From Diaphorobacter limosus (GTDB taxonomy: Bacteria; Pseudomonadota; Gammaproteobacteria; Burkholderiales; Burkholderiaceae_C), in contig NZ_CP136921.1 in the NCBI RefSeq assembly GCF_033100095.1, positions 466,501-530,500 on the forward strand: 64,000 nt of DNA, read 5' to 3'. The notes beneath the pieces were generated by a model. It saw only the letters and a program-made list of their open reading frames with translations. It made no database searches and was not told where the DNA came from. The translations under genes were made by a program, and so were the position numbers. Every line of letters begins with the position of its first letter. The stretch's first letter is position 1. Of the stretch, positions 9,165-17,600 are shown in pieces.

Positions 9165-10509
9165 TCGTGAGGCGGCTTGGTGATCTTACTGGCCCGATCT
9201 GGTAAATCGGTCCTCGTAGAGGATCGCAAATTGGTTCATCGCTGATTTCCAGTGGTTGGCCGCCCGCCCCCAGTCCGCGGTGATGTTGCGCAGCGCCAGC
9301 CAGATCAGCTTGGTGGCCGCCTCGTCGCTGGGGAAGTGGCCGCGCGTTTTGATGATCTTGCGCAGCCGTGCGTTCACGCTCTCGATGGCGTTGGTGGTGT
9401 AGATCACGCGCCGCACCTCGGGCGGGAAGGCGAAGAACGGGATGACCTTGTCCCAGGCCCGGCGCCAGGCGCTGACCACGGTCGGGAACCGCTGCCCCCA
9501 GGGGCCGGCCGCAAACGCATCCAACTCGGCCTCGGCCGCCTCGGCGCTCACCGCGGTGTAGATGGGTTTGATGGCTGCGGCCAGCGCCTTGCGGTCTTTC
9601 CATGACGCAAAGTCCAGGCCACCCCGGATCAGGTGCACGATGCAGGTCTGCAGCGTCGTCGCCGGGAACACTGCGCCCAGCGCCTCTGGCATGCCCTTGA
9701 GGCCGTCGGTGACGGCAATCAGGATGTCCTGCACCCCGCGCGTCTTCAGATCGTTGAAGACCTTCATCCAGAACTTCGCCCCCTCGGTGTTCTCGATCCA
9801 GATTCCCAGGATGTCGCGCGAGCCGTCAGGCAGTACGCCCAGCGCCAGGTAGACGGCCTTGGAGCGCACCACCGCATCCTCGCGAATCTTGACCCGCAGG
9901 GCATCGAAGAACACCACCGGGTACATCGCCTCCAGCGGCCGTGTCTGCCAGGCCGTGACCTCGCCCATCACCTCATCGGTGACACGGCTGATGAGCTCGG
10001 GCGAGACGTCCACCGAGTACATCTGAGCCAGGAAACCCTGGATCTCGCGCACCGTCATGCCGCGTGCGTACATGGCGATGATCTTGTCGTCGAAACCCGT
10101 AAAGCGCCGCTCGTGCTTGCCAATGAGCTGCGGCTCGAAGCTGCCTTCGCGATCGCGTGGGACATCGATGCGCAGCGCCCCCACATCGGTCAGTACGGTC
10201 TTGGTGCTCTTGCCGTTGCGGTGGTTGGCTGATCCGCCTGTGGGCTTGGCTTGGCCGGGCGCATAGCCTAGGTGATGACTCATCTCGGCGCCCAGCGCCC
10301 GCTCAAGAATTGACTTCTTGAACTGATCGAACAGCCCTTGGACTTGGCCCGGCGTCATGGGCCCGGTCACCAACTGGTCAAGCAGCTCGGCCGGGATGTG
10401 AAATTGCGGCTGTGCCGCCTGGTCCGCCAAAGCGGTGGGTTTGGTCTTGCGTGGCATTCATGCTCCTTGTCGACATGCTATGCCTCACACACAAAATTTC
10501 TGACAAGCT
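9165..10509 (-). mobile_element. IS256-family element, copy B (main part)
   Basis: Together with 6181-6230 this makes a complete element split by the IS110-type insertion and copy A. The right end AGCT (to 10509) is followed by CATGAACT, one base short of the 9-bp target CGATGAACT that lies on the left before 6180. Copy B is nearly identical to copy C and sits at the same istB position, which indicates that the composite IS21::IS256 was duplicated as a unit. Confidence 0.88.
9186..10457 (-). CDS. IS256-family transposase, copy B
   Basis: This 423-residue complete frame is identical to copy A apart from single changes (GFLAQMYSV in place of GFLAEMYSV). The DDE residues are in the same places. 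Although its element is split at the left tip, the gene is whole. Confidence 0.95.
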   Translation of the reverse strand: MPRKTKPTALADQAAQPQFHIPAELLDQLVTGPMTPGQVQGLFDQFKKSILERALGAEMSHHLGYAPGQAKPTGGSANHRNGKSTKTVLTDVGALRIDVPRDREGSFEPQLIGKHERRFTGFDDKIIAMYARGMTVREIQGFLAQMYSVDVSPELISRVTDEVMGEVTAWQTRPLEAMYPVVFFDALRVKIREDAVVRSKAVYLALGVLPDGSRDILGIWIENTEGAKFWMKVFNDLKTRGVQDILIAVTDGLKGMPEALGAVFPATTLQTCIVHLIRGGLDFASWKDRKALAAAIKPIYTAVSAEAAEAELDAFAAGPWGQRFPTVVSAWRRAWDKVIPFFAFPPEVRRVIYTTNAIESVNARLRKIIKTRGHFPSDEAATKLIWLALRNITADWGRAANHWKSAMNQFAILYEDRFTRSGQ

Positions 10510-10984
10510 CATGAACTGGGTTATCTGCCCTTCAGCCAGGCTGGAGGTGCCTTGTTGTTCCATCTGCTCTCCAAGCTCTACGAGCACACCAGCGTGATGA
10601 TCACGACCAACCTGGACTTCAAGGAGTGGTCCAGCGTGTTTGGCGACGCCAAGATGACCACGGCGCTGCTGGATCGGCTCACGCACCATTGCCACATCGT
10701 GGAGACGGGCAACGAGTCGCACCGCTTCCTGCACAGCACGGCCGTGGCCAAGAAACGCATCAAGGCACGTGAACAGGCACACAAGGGGCAGCCGTTTTGA
10801 AGGCCAGAAGGCAAGCCGCTGGCGCGGCTTGCCTTCTTCAATACCGATGACAACAGTCCTTCAAGGAGATTACTAACCGGGATCAGGCACTACACTTATC
10901 CACAGCCGGCCCTCTCAGGCTGGCTTGCAGCCCTGGCTCAAAATTCAAGCGGCACGGTGGCTCAATTTTGAATCGGCGCCAACA

Positions 10985-11877
10985 CCTGTGGCTCAAAGTC
11001 ACCGAAGGGGGCTCCAAGTCCTGGATTCTGCGCTACGCCTTCAACGGTCGTGAGCGCTGGACGGGGCTGGGGCCATACCCCGAAGTGTCCCTGGCCGATG
11101 CCCGCGACAAAGCCATGGACTGGCGTCGTCAGGTGCGCCAAGGCATCGACCCCATGCAGGTCAAGCACCAAGCCGCTGCCGTAGCGCGTGCCGAGCAAGC
11201 CAAAACTATCACGTTCGACAGTTGTGCTGAGCGCTACATCGAATCACACCGCTCGGGCTGGAAGAATGCCAAGCACGCCGACCAGTGGACGAACACGCTG
11301 CAAACCTACGCAGCCCCCATCATCGGCAAGATGGATGTCGCGCTGATTGAAACCGCGCACATCATGCGTGTGCTTGAACCGGTGTGGCACACCAAGGCAG
11401 AAACCGCATCGCGCCTGCGGGGGCGTTTGGAAGCGGTGCTGGATTGGGCCACCGTGCACCGGTACCGCACGGGAGACAACCCCGCCCGCTGGAAAGGACA
11501 CCTGGACGCACTGCTGCCTGCACGCTCCAAAGTCGCCAAATCAAAGCACTTCGCTGCACTGCCATGGCGCGACATGAAACCCTTCATGGCCGAGCTGCGC
11601 CAGCAAAGTGGCATTGGTGCACTGGCGCTGCAGTTCACCATCCTCACCGCCGCCCGCTCAGGCGAAGTGCGCGGCATGGCCTGGTACGAGGTGGACTTTG
11701 AGCACAAACTGTGGACCGTCCCAGGCGAACGCATGAAAGCTGGTAAAGAGCACCGCGTACCGCTATCGGATGCTGCCATGCAATTGCTGGAGTCTTTGAA
11801 GGACACCAGGCTGGCAGATACCGACATCGTGTTCCCCAGCGCGCGTGACCATAAACCCCTCTCCGACATGACACTCA
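10985..11877 (+). pseudogene. P4-type tyrosine integrase, N-terminal and core part (separated from its C-terminus)
   Basis: The frame reads HLWLKVTEGGSKSWILRY (DUF4102 arm-binding domain), then the core-binding region with RYIESHRSGWKNAKHADQW, then the catalytic Arg segment ILTAARSGEVRGMAW. It ends ..LSDMTL at 11877, where IS21 copy 2 sequence begins on the opposite strand. About 30-40 N-terminal codons are missing at the IS21 copy 1 border. The remaining C-terminus, with the HxxR box, lies inverted at 14822-15043. Intact, it would be a site-specific recombinase of the family that often uses tmRNA or tRNA genes. Proximity to ssrA suggests it is the island integrase. Confidence 0.9.
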
Positions 11878-13354
11878 GGGGGGCCTGGCTCACCTGCAGG
11901 ATGGTCGCAACTGTCTCGGGCAGGGGCTGTGCCTGCAAGCGTGCCAGCACGTTGATGACGTGTTCGCAGCTCACCCGCCCTGAGGGTGGGGCGCTCTGCA
12001 GCGCCAGCTCCACCGCCACCAGTACCGCGTCCAGCCCTTGCTTGGGCACTTCGGCCAGCACCTGCGCCATGACCTTGTCGCCGCCGTCCTGATGCAGCAG
12101 GGCGCGCCGCATGCGTTGCAAGGGGTCGGGCAGATCGGCAAACGGAGCGCCGTTGCGCAGCGCCCCTGGCTTGCGCTCGATCAGTGGCACGTAGTGCTGC
12201 CAGTCGTAGCGTGTCTGGTTGCGCTCGCTCAGGCGCTCGTGCGTGGCCACCACGGTATCGCCGGCCACCACCACGATCTGCGCCGGGTACAGGTGCGTGC
12301 TGACCATCTGCCCTGCCCATTCACAGGGCACCGAGTAGCGGTTGCGCGCCACTGTCACCAGGCAGGTGCTGCTGACCCGCACCGGGTGCTCGACGTAGCC
12401 GTCAAACGCCGCAGGCATGGGCATGAGGTGCTCTTGCTCGAGTTCGAGCATCTCAGCGATGCTGAATTCTTTGTGCTGCGGGTGGCGCAACTCCTGCCAC
12501 AGGGCCCGGCAGCGCTCGCCCAGCCAGGCGTTGAGTTCGGCAAAGCTGCCAAAGCGCCGCTGCCCGGCCTCCAGCCAGATGCGCCTGCGACTGTCCTGCA
12601 CGTCCTTCTCCACGCGCCCCTTCTCCCAGCCGCTGGCGCGGTTGCAAAAGTCCGCATCGAACAGGTAGTGCGCGCACATGGCGGCAAAGCGGGCGTTGAC
12701 CACGCGGCCCTTGCCCTTCTTGACCTTGTCAACGGCCGTCTTCATATTGTCGTAAATGCCCCGGCGCGCCACGCCGCCCAGGGCCTCAAAGCTGCGGGTG
12801 TGGGCATCGAACAGCATCTCGTGGCCCTGGCTGGGGTAGGCCACCAGCCAGAACGCGCCGCTGGCGCACAGCAACATGTGCGAGACCTGCAGCCGGTAGT
12901 ACACCCCACCGATCACCAGCCCGTCTTCGCTCCAGTCGAACTGGAAGGCCTCGCCCAGCTCGAACGTCAGGGGCACGAAAGCCTTGGCTGCATCGCCCTG
13001 GCCTTTGCCTTGGCGCCACTTGCGGATGAAGTCCGTCACCCGTGTGTACCCACCCTCGTATCCGGCCGCCTTGATCTGCGCAAACAGCGCCTTGGCCGTG
13101 CGCCGCTCCTTCTTGGGCCGCCTGGCATCGGCCTTCAACGCTTGTGTGAGTTCGGCCTCATAGGCCGACAGCTTCGTGGTCTTGACCGCCTCCCGGCGGT
13201 ACTTGGGCTCGAGCGACTCAACCTCATCGAGCCACTTGGCCACCGTGTTCCTCGATAGCCCCGTCTCCCTCGATATCTGCCTCTTCGTCTTCTTGTCCCG
13301 GCGGTGCATCCGCCTGATCTTGCCAATCATGTCCATGGTGATCACCTTCTTCAT
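11878..13354 (-). pseudogene. istA: IstA (IS21 copy 2), separated from its last ~20 codons
   Basis: The sequence matches copy 1 IstA from MKKVITMDMIGK through ILQVSQAPL, with the extra Glu codon (WLDEVES). The frame then runs into integrase sequence on the complement. The missing tail (ADTARYDSLRTDIVVQEADHA, 21 residues) sits at 15043-15110 on the plus strand. Confidence 0.92.
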
Positions 13355-13453
13355 TCCCCTGCTCAAAAATGCAGCAGGGTAGGTAAAACACCTGGCTCAA
13401 ATTTGCGTCGGCATCACCGCAAAAAGTGGCTCAGTTTTCGGTCGGCGTCAACA
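11878..13453 (-). mobile_element. IS21-family element, copy 2, left part (inverted)
   Basis: Read on the complement this starts at the left terminus TGTTGACGCCGAC (13453) and carries most of istA up to codons ..VSQAPL. The rest of the element continues on the plus strand at 15043. The two parts join perfectly if 11878-15042 is inverted. Confidence 0.9.
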
Positions 13454-13841
13454 CCTTCACATTCCCTTGGACTCGCTGGCCAGCACCGCGCCGCCGAAAA
13501 GCGGACGCTGGTGAACTTCCGCTCTAAACCTGGAGCGGTCGGCATTCCAGGACGTCGAAGGCCAACCCTAGCCCCCCTGCCTATCAAGGCTAATGGGACG
13601 CGCCGTGTTCGCCGAGCACGGATGGCTAGTTCGATTGGCCGCTGAATCTCAGCAACGTTACGCCTATCGGAAACCCCGGCATATCTACGCACCATGTCAT
13701 GGTCGCCAGTAGCTATTCGAAAATTTCGAGCAACTAAATAGGTAGCCACCTTTTGAGCACAAGGACGCTGCCGCTAGCAGTCCATCGCGCTACCGAGAAT
13801 GTGGAGACGTTCACAGACGCTAAAAACCGTCCTTGACCGAT
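13454..13841. other. 388-bp stretch without a convincing gene
   Basis: This lies between the IS21 left end and the toxin-antitoxin operon. A complement open frame (13414-13749, starting MATYLVARNFRIATGD) runs into the IS21 terminus and resembles nothing I recognise. I regard it as degraded flanking DNA. Confidence 0.4.
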
Positions 13842-14051
13842 CTATAGCTGGGAGCGCTGCGTGACGATGTCTTCCGCCTCGCACACCTCGTCAGCTAGAC
13901 ACAACGCATCGTATTGACGCAGCGACTTCAGATCCATGAAGCCCGCTTTGTGCAAGTCGGTAGCAGTGTCATGCAGTGCGGCAAGCAGCGAGCTGGCAGC
14001 CTTTTTTGCTTCCGCAGGCAGTGCAGTTTCCATTGGAAAGTAACCACTCAC
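13842..14051 (-). CDS. Small hypothetical protein, third gene of the toxin-antitoxin operon
   Basis: This 69-residue frame starts at a GTG that overlaps the antitoxin stop (GTGA), so it is probably coupled. It reads MSGYFPMETALPAEAKKAASSLLAALHD..., helical and acidic at the end. I do not recognise a family. Third genes in higBA-type operons can be chaperones or extra antitoxins, but it is too short for a SecB-like chaperone. Real coding is likely from position and overlap; function is unknown. Confidence 0.5.
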   Translation of the reverse strand: MSGYFPMETALPAEAKKAASSLLAALHDTATDLHKAGFMDLKSLRQYDALCLADEVCEAEDIVTQRSQL

Positions 14052-14386
14052 GAGGGCATTGCAGCCTGTGTCGGAGCACCCAGCTCAGCAAAGTTGCTGA
14101 TCTTCACCGCCCCATCGGGAAACCGTGCAATGACCTCCAGCTCACCCCCCATCGCTTGGATGTGGCTGCGTAGCGTTGAAAGATACATGTCTGTGCGCTT
14201 CTCCATCTTGGCGATAGAGGGTTGCTGCACATGCAGTACATCTGCCAGCATCTTTTGCGACAGCCCCCGAGCTTGGCGCAGCTCGTGCAGCGGCATTTCG
14301 TTCAGCATAGTTTGCGCGAGTTCAGCGGCTTGAGCACGCGCTTGAGGGCTCATTGCAGCCCGCAATTCAGAAAATTTCTTAGCCAT
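14048..14386 (-). CDS. HigA-like antitoxin (XRE-family)
   Basis: This 112-residue protein has a central helix-turn-helix (LRQARGLSQKMLADVLHVQQPSIAKMEKR, residues about 36-64), followed by a short C-terminal region (GGELEVIARFPDGAVKISNF) typical of antitoxins paired with Gp49-like toxins. It overlaps the toxin gene by eight bases and lies downstream of it. The toxin-first order is characteristic of higBA. It should neutralise the toxin and repress the operon. Confidence 0.88.
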   Translation of the reverse strand: MAKKFSELRAAMSPQARAQAAELAQTMLNEMPLHELRQARGLSQKMLADVLHVQQPSIAKMEKRTDMYLSTLRSHIQAMGGELEVIARFPDGAVKISNFAELGAPTQAAMPS

Positions 14387-14744
14387 CTATTTCTCCTTCA
14401 CGGCGTAGCTGGACCAGATGCTCGTCATACAACCGATCAGCGATTGGCACATGCACTTCGTACCAGCGGTCATCACCCGTCTTGTCACCGCCGATCAATA
14501 AAATTGCCATTCGGCGAGGGTCAAAGGCATACAGCGTGCGAAACGGCCGCCCGCCGTGCTGCGTGCGCAATTCACGCATGTGCCCGTGGCGAGAACCGTT
14601 GATACCGCTGCTGTGGGGGTGACCGAGTGAGGGGCCACGCTCTTCCAGCAACGCTACTGAAGCTGCCAAGGACACTTGCTCCTGCTCAGACAAGCCTTCC
14701 CACCAAGCTTCAAACTCATCGGTGTACTCAACGTCCCAAGACAT
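14379..14744 (-). CDS. HigB/RelE-like toxin (Gp49-like family)
   Basis: This 121-residue protein contains the Gp49-like core: VEYTDEFEAWWEGLSEQEQ, then GHMRELRTQHGGRPFRTLYAFDPRRMAILLIGGDKTGD and WYEVHVPIADRLYDEHL. Toxins of this family are ribosome-dependent mRNA interferases. The gene is first in a three-gene operon on the complement. It lies inside the 3165-bp inverted segment next to the integrase C-terminus, consistent with a stabilising module of the island. Confidence 0.88.
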   Translation of the reverse strand: MSWDVEYTDEFEAWWEGLSEQEQVSLAASVALLEERGPSLGHPHSSGINGSRHGHMRELRTQHGGRPFRTLYAFDPRRMAILLIGGDKTGDDRWYEVHVPIADRLYDEHLVQLRREGEIDG

Positions 14745-14821
14745 AGTTCAATATAGCCCCCAAGGAATATTCCGTCAAGGGAATAGATTGTGATTGATTC
14801 AACAGCCACTGCACCGTGTTT

Positions 14822-15043
14822 TCATAGCGAGTGCTCGGCCCAAGCCTGCATCATCGCGCGCCGCTTCTCCAGCATGTCCCCGCGCCGGTAGGCTGCCTCC
14901 ACCTTGTTGCCCACAATGTGCGCCAGCGCCATTTCCGCCATTTCCTGGGGGTAGTCGGTGGCTTCAGCTGCCCAGTCCCGGAACGAGGACCGGAAGCCGT
15001 GCACTGTGATGTCGTCGCGCTTCATGCGCCGCAGCACGGCGGT
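14822..15043 (-). pseudogene. P4-type tyrosine integrase, C-terminal part (inverted)
   Basis: Read on the complement: TAVLRRMKRDDITVHGFRSSFRDWAAE, then ALAHIVGNKVEAAYRRGDMLEKR and a stop at 14822. It contains the HxxR box (HGFR), the second His (HIVG) and the catalytic Tyr (AAYRR). Joined after codon Leu of ..SDMTL at 11877 it gives SDMTLTAVLRR in frame, the usual family sequence, showing that the gene was split by inversion and not deleted. Confidence 0.92.
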
Positions 15044-15605
15044 GGCCGACACGGCACGCTACGACAGCCTGCGCACAGACATTGTCGTGCAGGAGGCCGA
15101 TCATGCGTGAGTTGGACAAAGAGCTCAAAGAGCTGCGCCTGTATGGCATGGCGGGGGCCTGGGAGGATCTGGTCAAGCAAGGCGGTCATGCGACATTGGA
15201 GAGCTCGCGCTGGTTGCTGGAGCACCTGCTGCAGGCCGAGGCGGCGGACCGTGCCATGCGCTCGATCAGCTACCAGATGCACACGGCCAAGTTCCCTGTG
15301 CACCGCGACCTGGCGGGCTTTGACTTCGAGTGCTCGCCGGTGGGCAGAAAGCTGATCGAACAGCTCGCAGGCATGGCGTTCACCGAGCAGGCGCACAACG
15401 TGGTGCTGGTAGGTGGCCCCGGCACGGGCAAGACGCACCTGGCCACGGCCATCGGCGTGGCGGGCATCACGCGCCATGGCTCACGGGTGCGGTTTTACTC
15501 CACAGTGGATCTGGTCAACGCGCTGGAGCAGGAGAAGGCCCAGGGCAAGGCGGGGCGCATCGCAGCGAGCTTGCAGCGCATGGATCTGGTCATCCTCGAT
15601 GAACT

Positions 15606-16998
15606 GGGAGTGTCAGGATTTCTGTGTGTGAGGCTGTTGAATCCGTCACTCAATCGTGAGGCGGCTTGGTGATCTTACTGGCCCGATCTGGTAAATCGGT
15701 CCTCGTAGAGGATCGCAAATTGGTTCATCGCTGATTTCCAGTGGTTGGCCGCCCGCCCCCAGTCCGCGGTGATGTTGCGCAGCGCCAGCCAGATCAGCTT
15801 GGTGGCCGCCTCGTCGCTGGGGAAGTGGCCGCGCGTTTTGATGATCTTGCGCAGCCGTGCGTTCACGCTCTCGATGGCGTTGGTGGTGTAGATCACGCGC
15901 CGCACCTCGGGCGGGAAGGCGAAGAACGGGATGACCTTGTCCCAGGCCCGGCGCCAGGCGCTGACCACGGTCGGGAACCGCTGCCCCCAGGGGCCGGCCG
16001 CAAACGCATCCAACTCGGCCTCGGCCGCCTCGGCGCTCACCGCGGTGTAGATGGGTTTGATGGCTGCGGCCAGCGCCTTGCGGTCTTTCCATGACGCAAA
16101 GTCCAGGCCACCCCGGATCAGGTGCACGATGCAGGTCTGCAGCGTCGTCGCCGGGAACACTGCGCCCAGCGCCTCTGGCATGCCCTTGAGGCCGTCGGTG
16201 ACGGCAATCAGGATGTCCTGCACCCCGCGCGTCTTCAGATCGTTGAAGACCTTCATCCAGAACTTCGCCCCCTCGGTGTTCTCGATCCAGATTCCCAGGA
16301 TGTCGCGCGAGCCGTCAGGCAGTACGCCCAGCGCCAGGTAGACGGCCTTGGAGCGCACCACCGCATCCTCGCGAATCTTGACCCGCAGGGCATCGAAGAA
16401 CACCACCGGGTACATCGCCTCCAGCGGCCGTGTCTGCCAGGCCGTGACCTCGCCCATCACCTCATCGGTGACACGGCTGATGAGCTCGGGCGAGACGTCC
16501 ACCGAGTACATCTGAGCCAGGAAACCCTGGATCTCGCGCACCGTCATGCCGCGTGCGTACATGGCAATGATCTTGTCGTCGAAACCCGTAAAGCGCCGCT
16601 CGTGCTTGCCAATGAGCTGCGGCTCGAAGCTGCCTTCGCGATCGCGTGGGACATCGATGCGCAGCGCCCCCACATCGGTCAGTACGGTCTTGGTGCTCTT
16701 GCCGTTGCGGTGGTTGGCTGATCCGCCTGTGGGCTTGGCTTGGCCGGGCGCATAGCCTAGGTGATGACTCATCTCGGCGCCCAGCGCCCGCTCAAGAATT
16801 GACTTCTTGAACTGATCGAACAGCCCTTGGACTTGGCCCGGCGTCATGGGCCCGGTCACCAACTGGTCAAGCAGCTCGGCCGGGATGTGAAATTGCGGCT
16901 GTGCCGCCTGGTCCGCCAAAGCGGTGGGTTTGGTCTTGCGTGGCATTCATGCTCCTTGTCGACATGCTATGCCTCACACACAAAATTTCTGACAAGCT
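15606..16998 (-). mobile_element. IS256-family element, copy C
   Basis: The element is 1393 bp with ends GGGAGTGTCAG and AGCTTGTCAG (complement). It is flanked by the perfect 9-bp target duplication CGATGAACT (15597-15605 and 16999-17007) inside istB. It is the sister of copy B at the same site in the other IS21. Confidence 0.95.
15675..16946 (-). CDS. IS256-family transposase, copy C
   Basis: This 423-residue complete DDE transposase is identical in protein to copy B (GFLAQMYSV). It encodes the same mutator-type catalytic segments as copy A. Confidence 0.95.
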   Translation of the reverse strand: MPRKTKPTALADQAAQPQFHIPAELLDQLVTGPMTPGQVQGLFDQFKKSILERALGAEMSHHLGYAPGQAKPTGGSANHRNGKSTKTVLTDVGALRIDVPRDREGSFEPQLIGKHERRFTGFDDKIIAMYARGMTVREIQGFLAQMYSVDVSPELISRVTDEVMGEVTAWQTRPLEAMYPVVFFDALRVKIREDAVVRSKAVYLALGVLPDGSRDILGIWIENTEGAKFWMKVFNDLKTRGVQDILIAVTDGLKGMPEALGAVFPATTLQTCIVHLIRGGLDFASWKDRKALAAAIKPIYTAVSAEAAEAELDAFAAGPWGQRFPTVVSAWRRAWDKVIPFFAFPPEVRRVIYTTNAIESVNARLRKIIKTRGHFPSDEAATKLIWLALRNITADWGRAANHWKSAMNQFAILYEDRFTRSGQ

Positions 16999-17580
16999 CG
17001 ATGAACTGGGTTATCTGCCCTTCAGCCAGGCTGGAGGTGCCTTGTTGTTCCATCTGCTCTCCAAGCTCTACGAGCACACCAGCGTGATGATCACGACCAA
17101 CCTGGACTTCAAGGAGTGGTCCAGCGTGTTTGGCGACGCCAAGATGACCACGGCGCTGCTGGATCGGCTCACGCACCATTGCCACATCGTGGAGACGGGC
17201 AACGAGTCGCACCGCTTCCTGCACAGCACGGCCGTGGCCAAGAAACGCATCAAGGCACGTGAACAGGCACACAAGGGGCAGCCGTTTTGAAGGCCAGAAG
17301 GCAAGCCGCTGGCGCGGCTTGCCTTCTTCAATACCGATGACAACAGTCCTTAAAGGAGATTACTAACCGGGATCAGGCACTACACTTATCCACAGCCGGC
17401 CCTCTCAGGCTGGCTTGCAGCCCTGGCTCAAAATTCAAGCGGCACGGTGGCTCACTTTTGAATCGGCGCCAACACAATAGGCCAAGGTGCCCTGCGGGGA
17501 CGCATCGCCGCTGTGCTTGAATTGCGATTGGCTTTGCAGTGAGCACAGTTGCCCACGGATTAGGTCTGTTGCTTATCAGG

Positions 17581-17596
17581 CCCCGGTTGCCCGGGG
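17581..17596 (-). terminator. Hairpin downstream of brxL
   Basis: CCCCGG-TTGC-CCGGGG lies a few bases past the brxL stop on the complement. The stem is strong but no T tract follows, so it may stabilise the 3' end more than terminate. The rest of 17475-17600 shows nothing further. Confidence 0.4.
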
Positions 17597-17600
17597 TGTT

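Larger units (their letters stand above)
5679..10800 (+). pseudogene. istB: IstB helper ATPase (copy 1), interrupted and frameshifted
   Basis: The 5' part (5679-6179) and 3' part (10510-10800) together match copy 2, with about 4.3 kb of other mobile DNA between them. The Walker A motif GGPGTGKTHLATA and the start of Walker B (LVILDEL) are in the 5' part; [12 protein letters not shown] through KKRIKAREQ are in the 3' part. Near 5770-5825 the sequence differs from copy 2 by small indels (around ATGGGAGGCTCG and GCGGCGACC), which shift the frame. The copy is therefore dead even without the insertion. IstB normally selects target DNA and activates IstA. Confidence 0.88.
4046..10984 (+). mobile_element. 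IS21-family element, copy 1, with other elements nested in istB
   Basis: The left end TGTTGACGCCGAC (4046) and right end GGCGCCAACA (to 10984) are imperfect inverted repeats. Subterminal repeats of the type TGAGCCA...TTTT occur at both ends, as is usual for IS21 transposase-binding sites. The element encodes istA and istB, but istB is interrupted after 6179 and resumes at 10510. No target duplication is visible: CCGTT lies on the left and CCTGT on the right. The right flank is the interior of the integrase gene and the left flank is not integrase, so one flank has been lost. Confidence 0.88.
15103..17290 (+). pseudogene. istB: IstB (IS21 copy 2), interrupted by IS256 copy C
   Basis: The 5' part runs 15103-15605 and the 3' part 17008-17290. 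Removing IS256 copy C and one CGATGAACT repeat restores [17 protein letters not shown] in frame and a complete AAA+ ATPase (Walker A GGPGTGKTHLA, Walker B LVILDE), stop at 17288. This copy has no frameshifts, unlike copy 1. Confidence 0.92.
15043..17474 (+). mobile_element. IS21-family element, copy 2, right part
   Basis: This carries the 3' tail of istA, istB interrupted by IS256 copy C, and the right terminus GGCGCCAACA ending at 17474. It joins to the left part (11878-13453) if the intervening segment is inverted. No target duplication is seen. Confidence 0.88.

Noticed and set aside
10968..12092. A 374-codon apparent integrase reaching 12092
   Set aside because: Only the part to 11877 is integrase; the rest is antisense to istA across the inversion junction, and the first codons are IS21 terminus.
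11306..13366. A 686-codon apparent fusion of IstA with another protein
   Set aside because: The second part is antisense integrase sequence read through the inversion junction, not a designed fusion.
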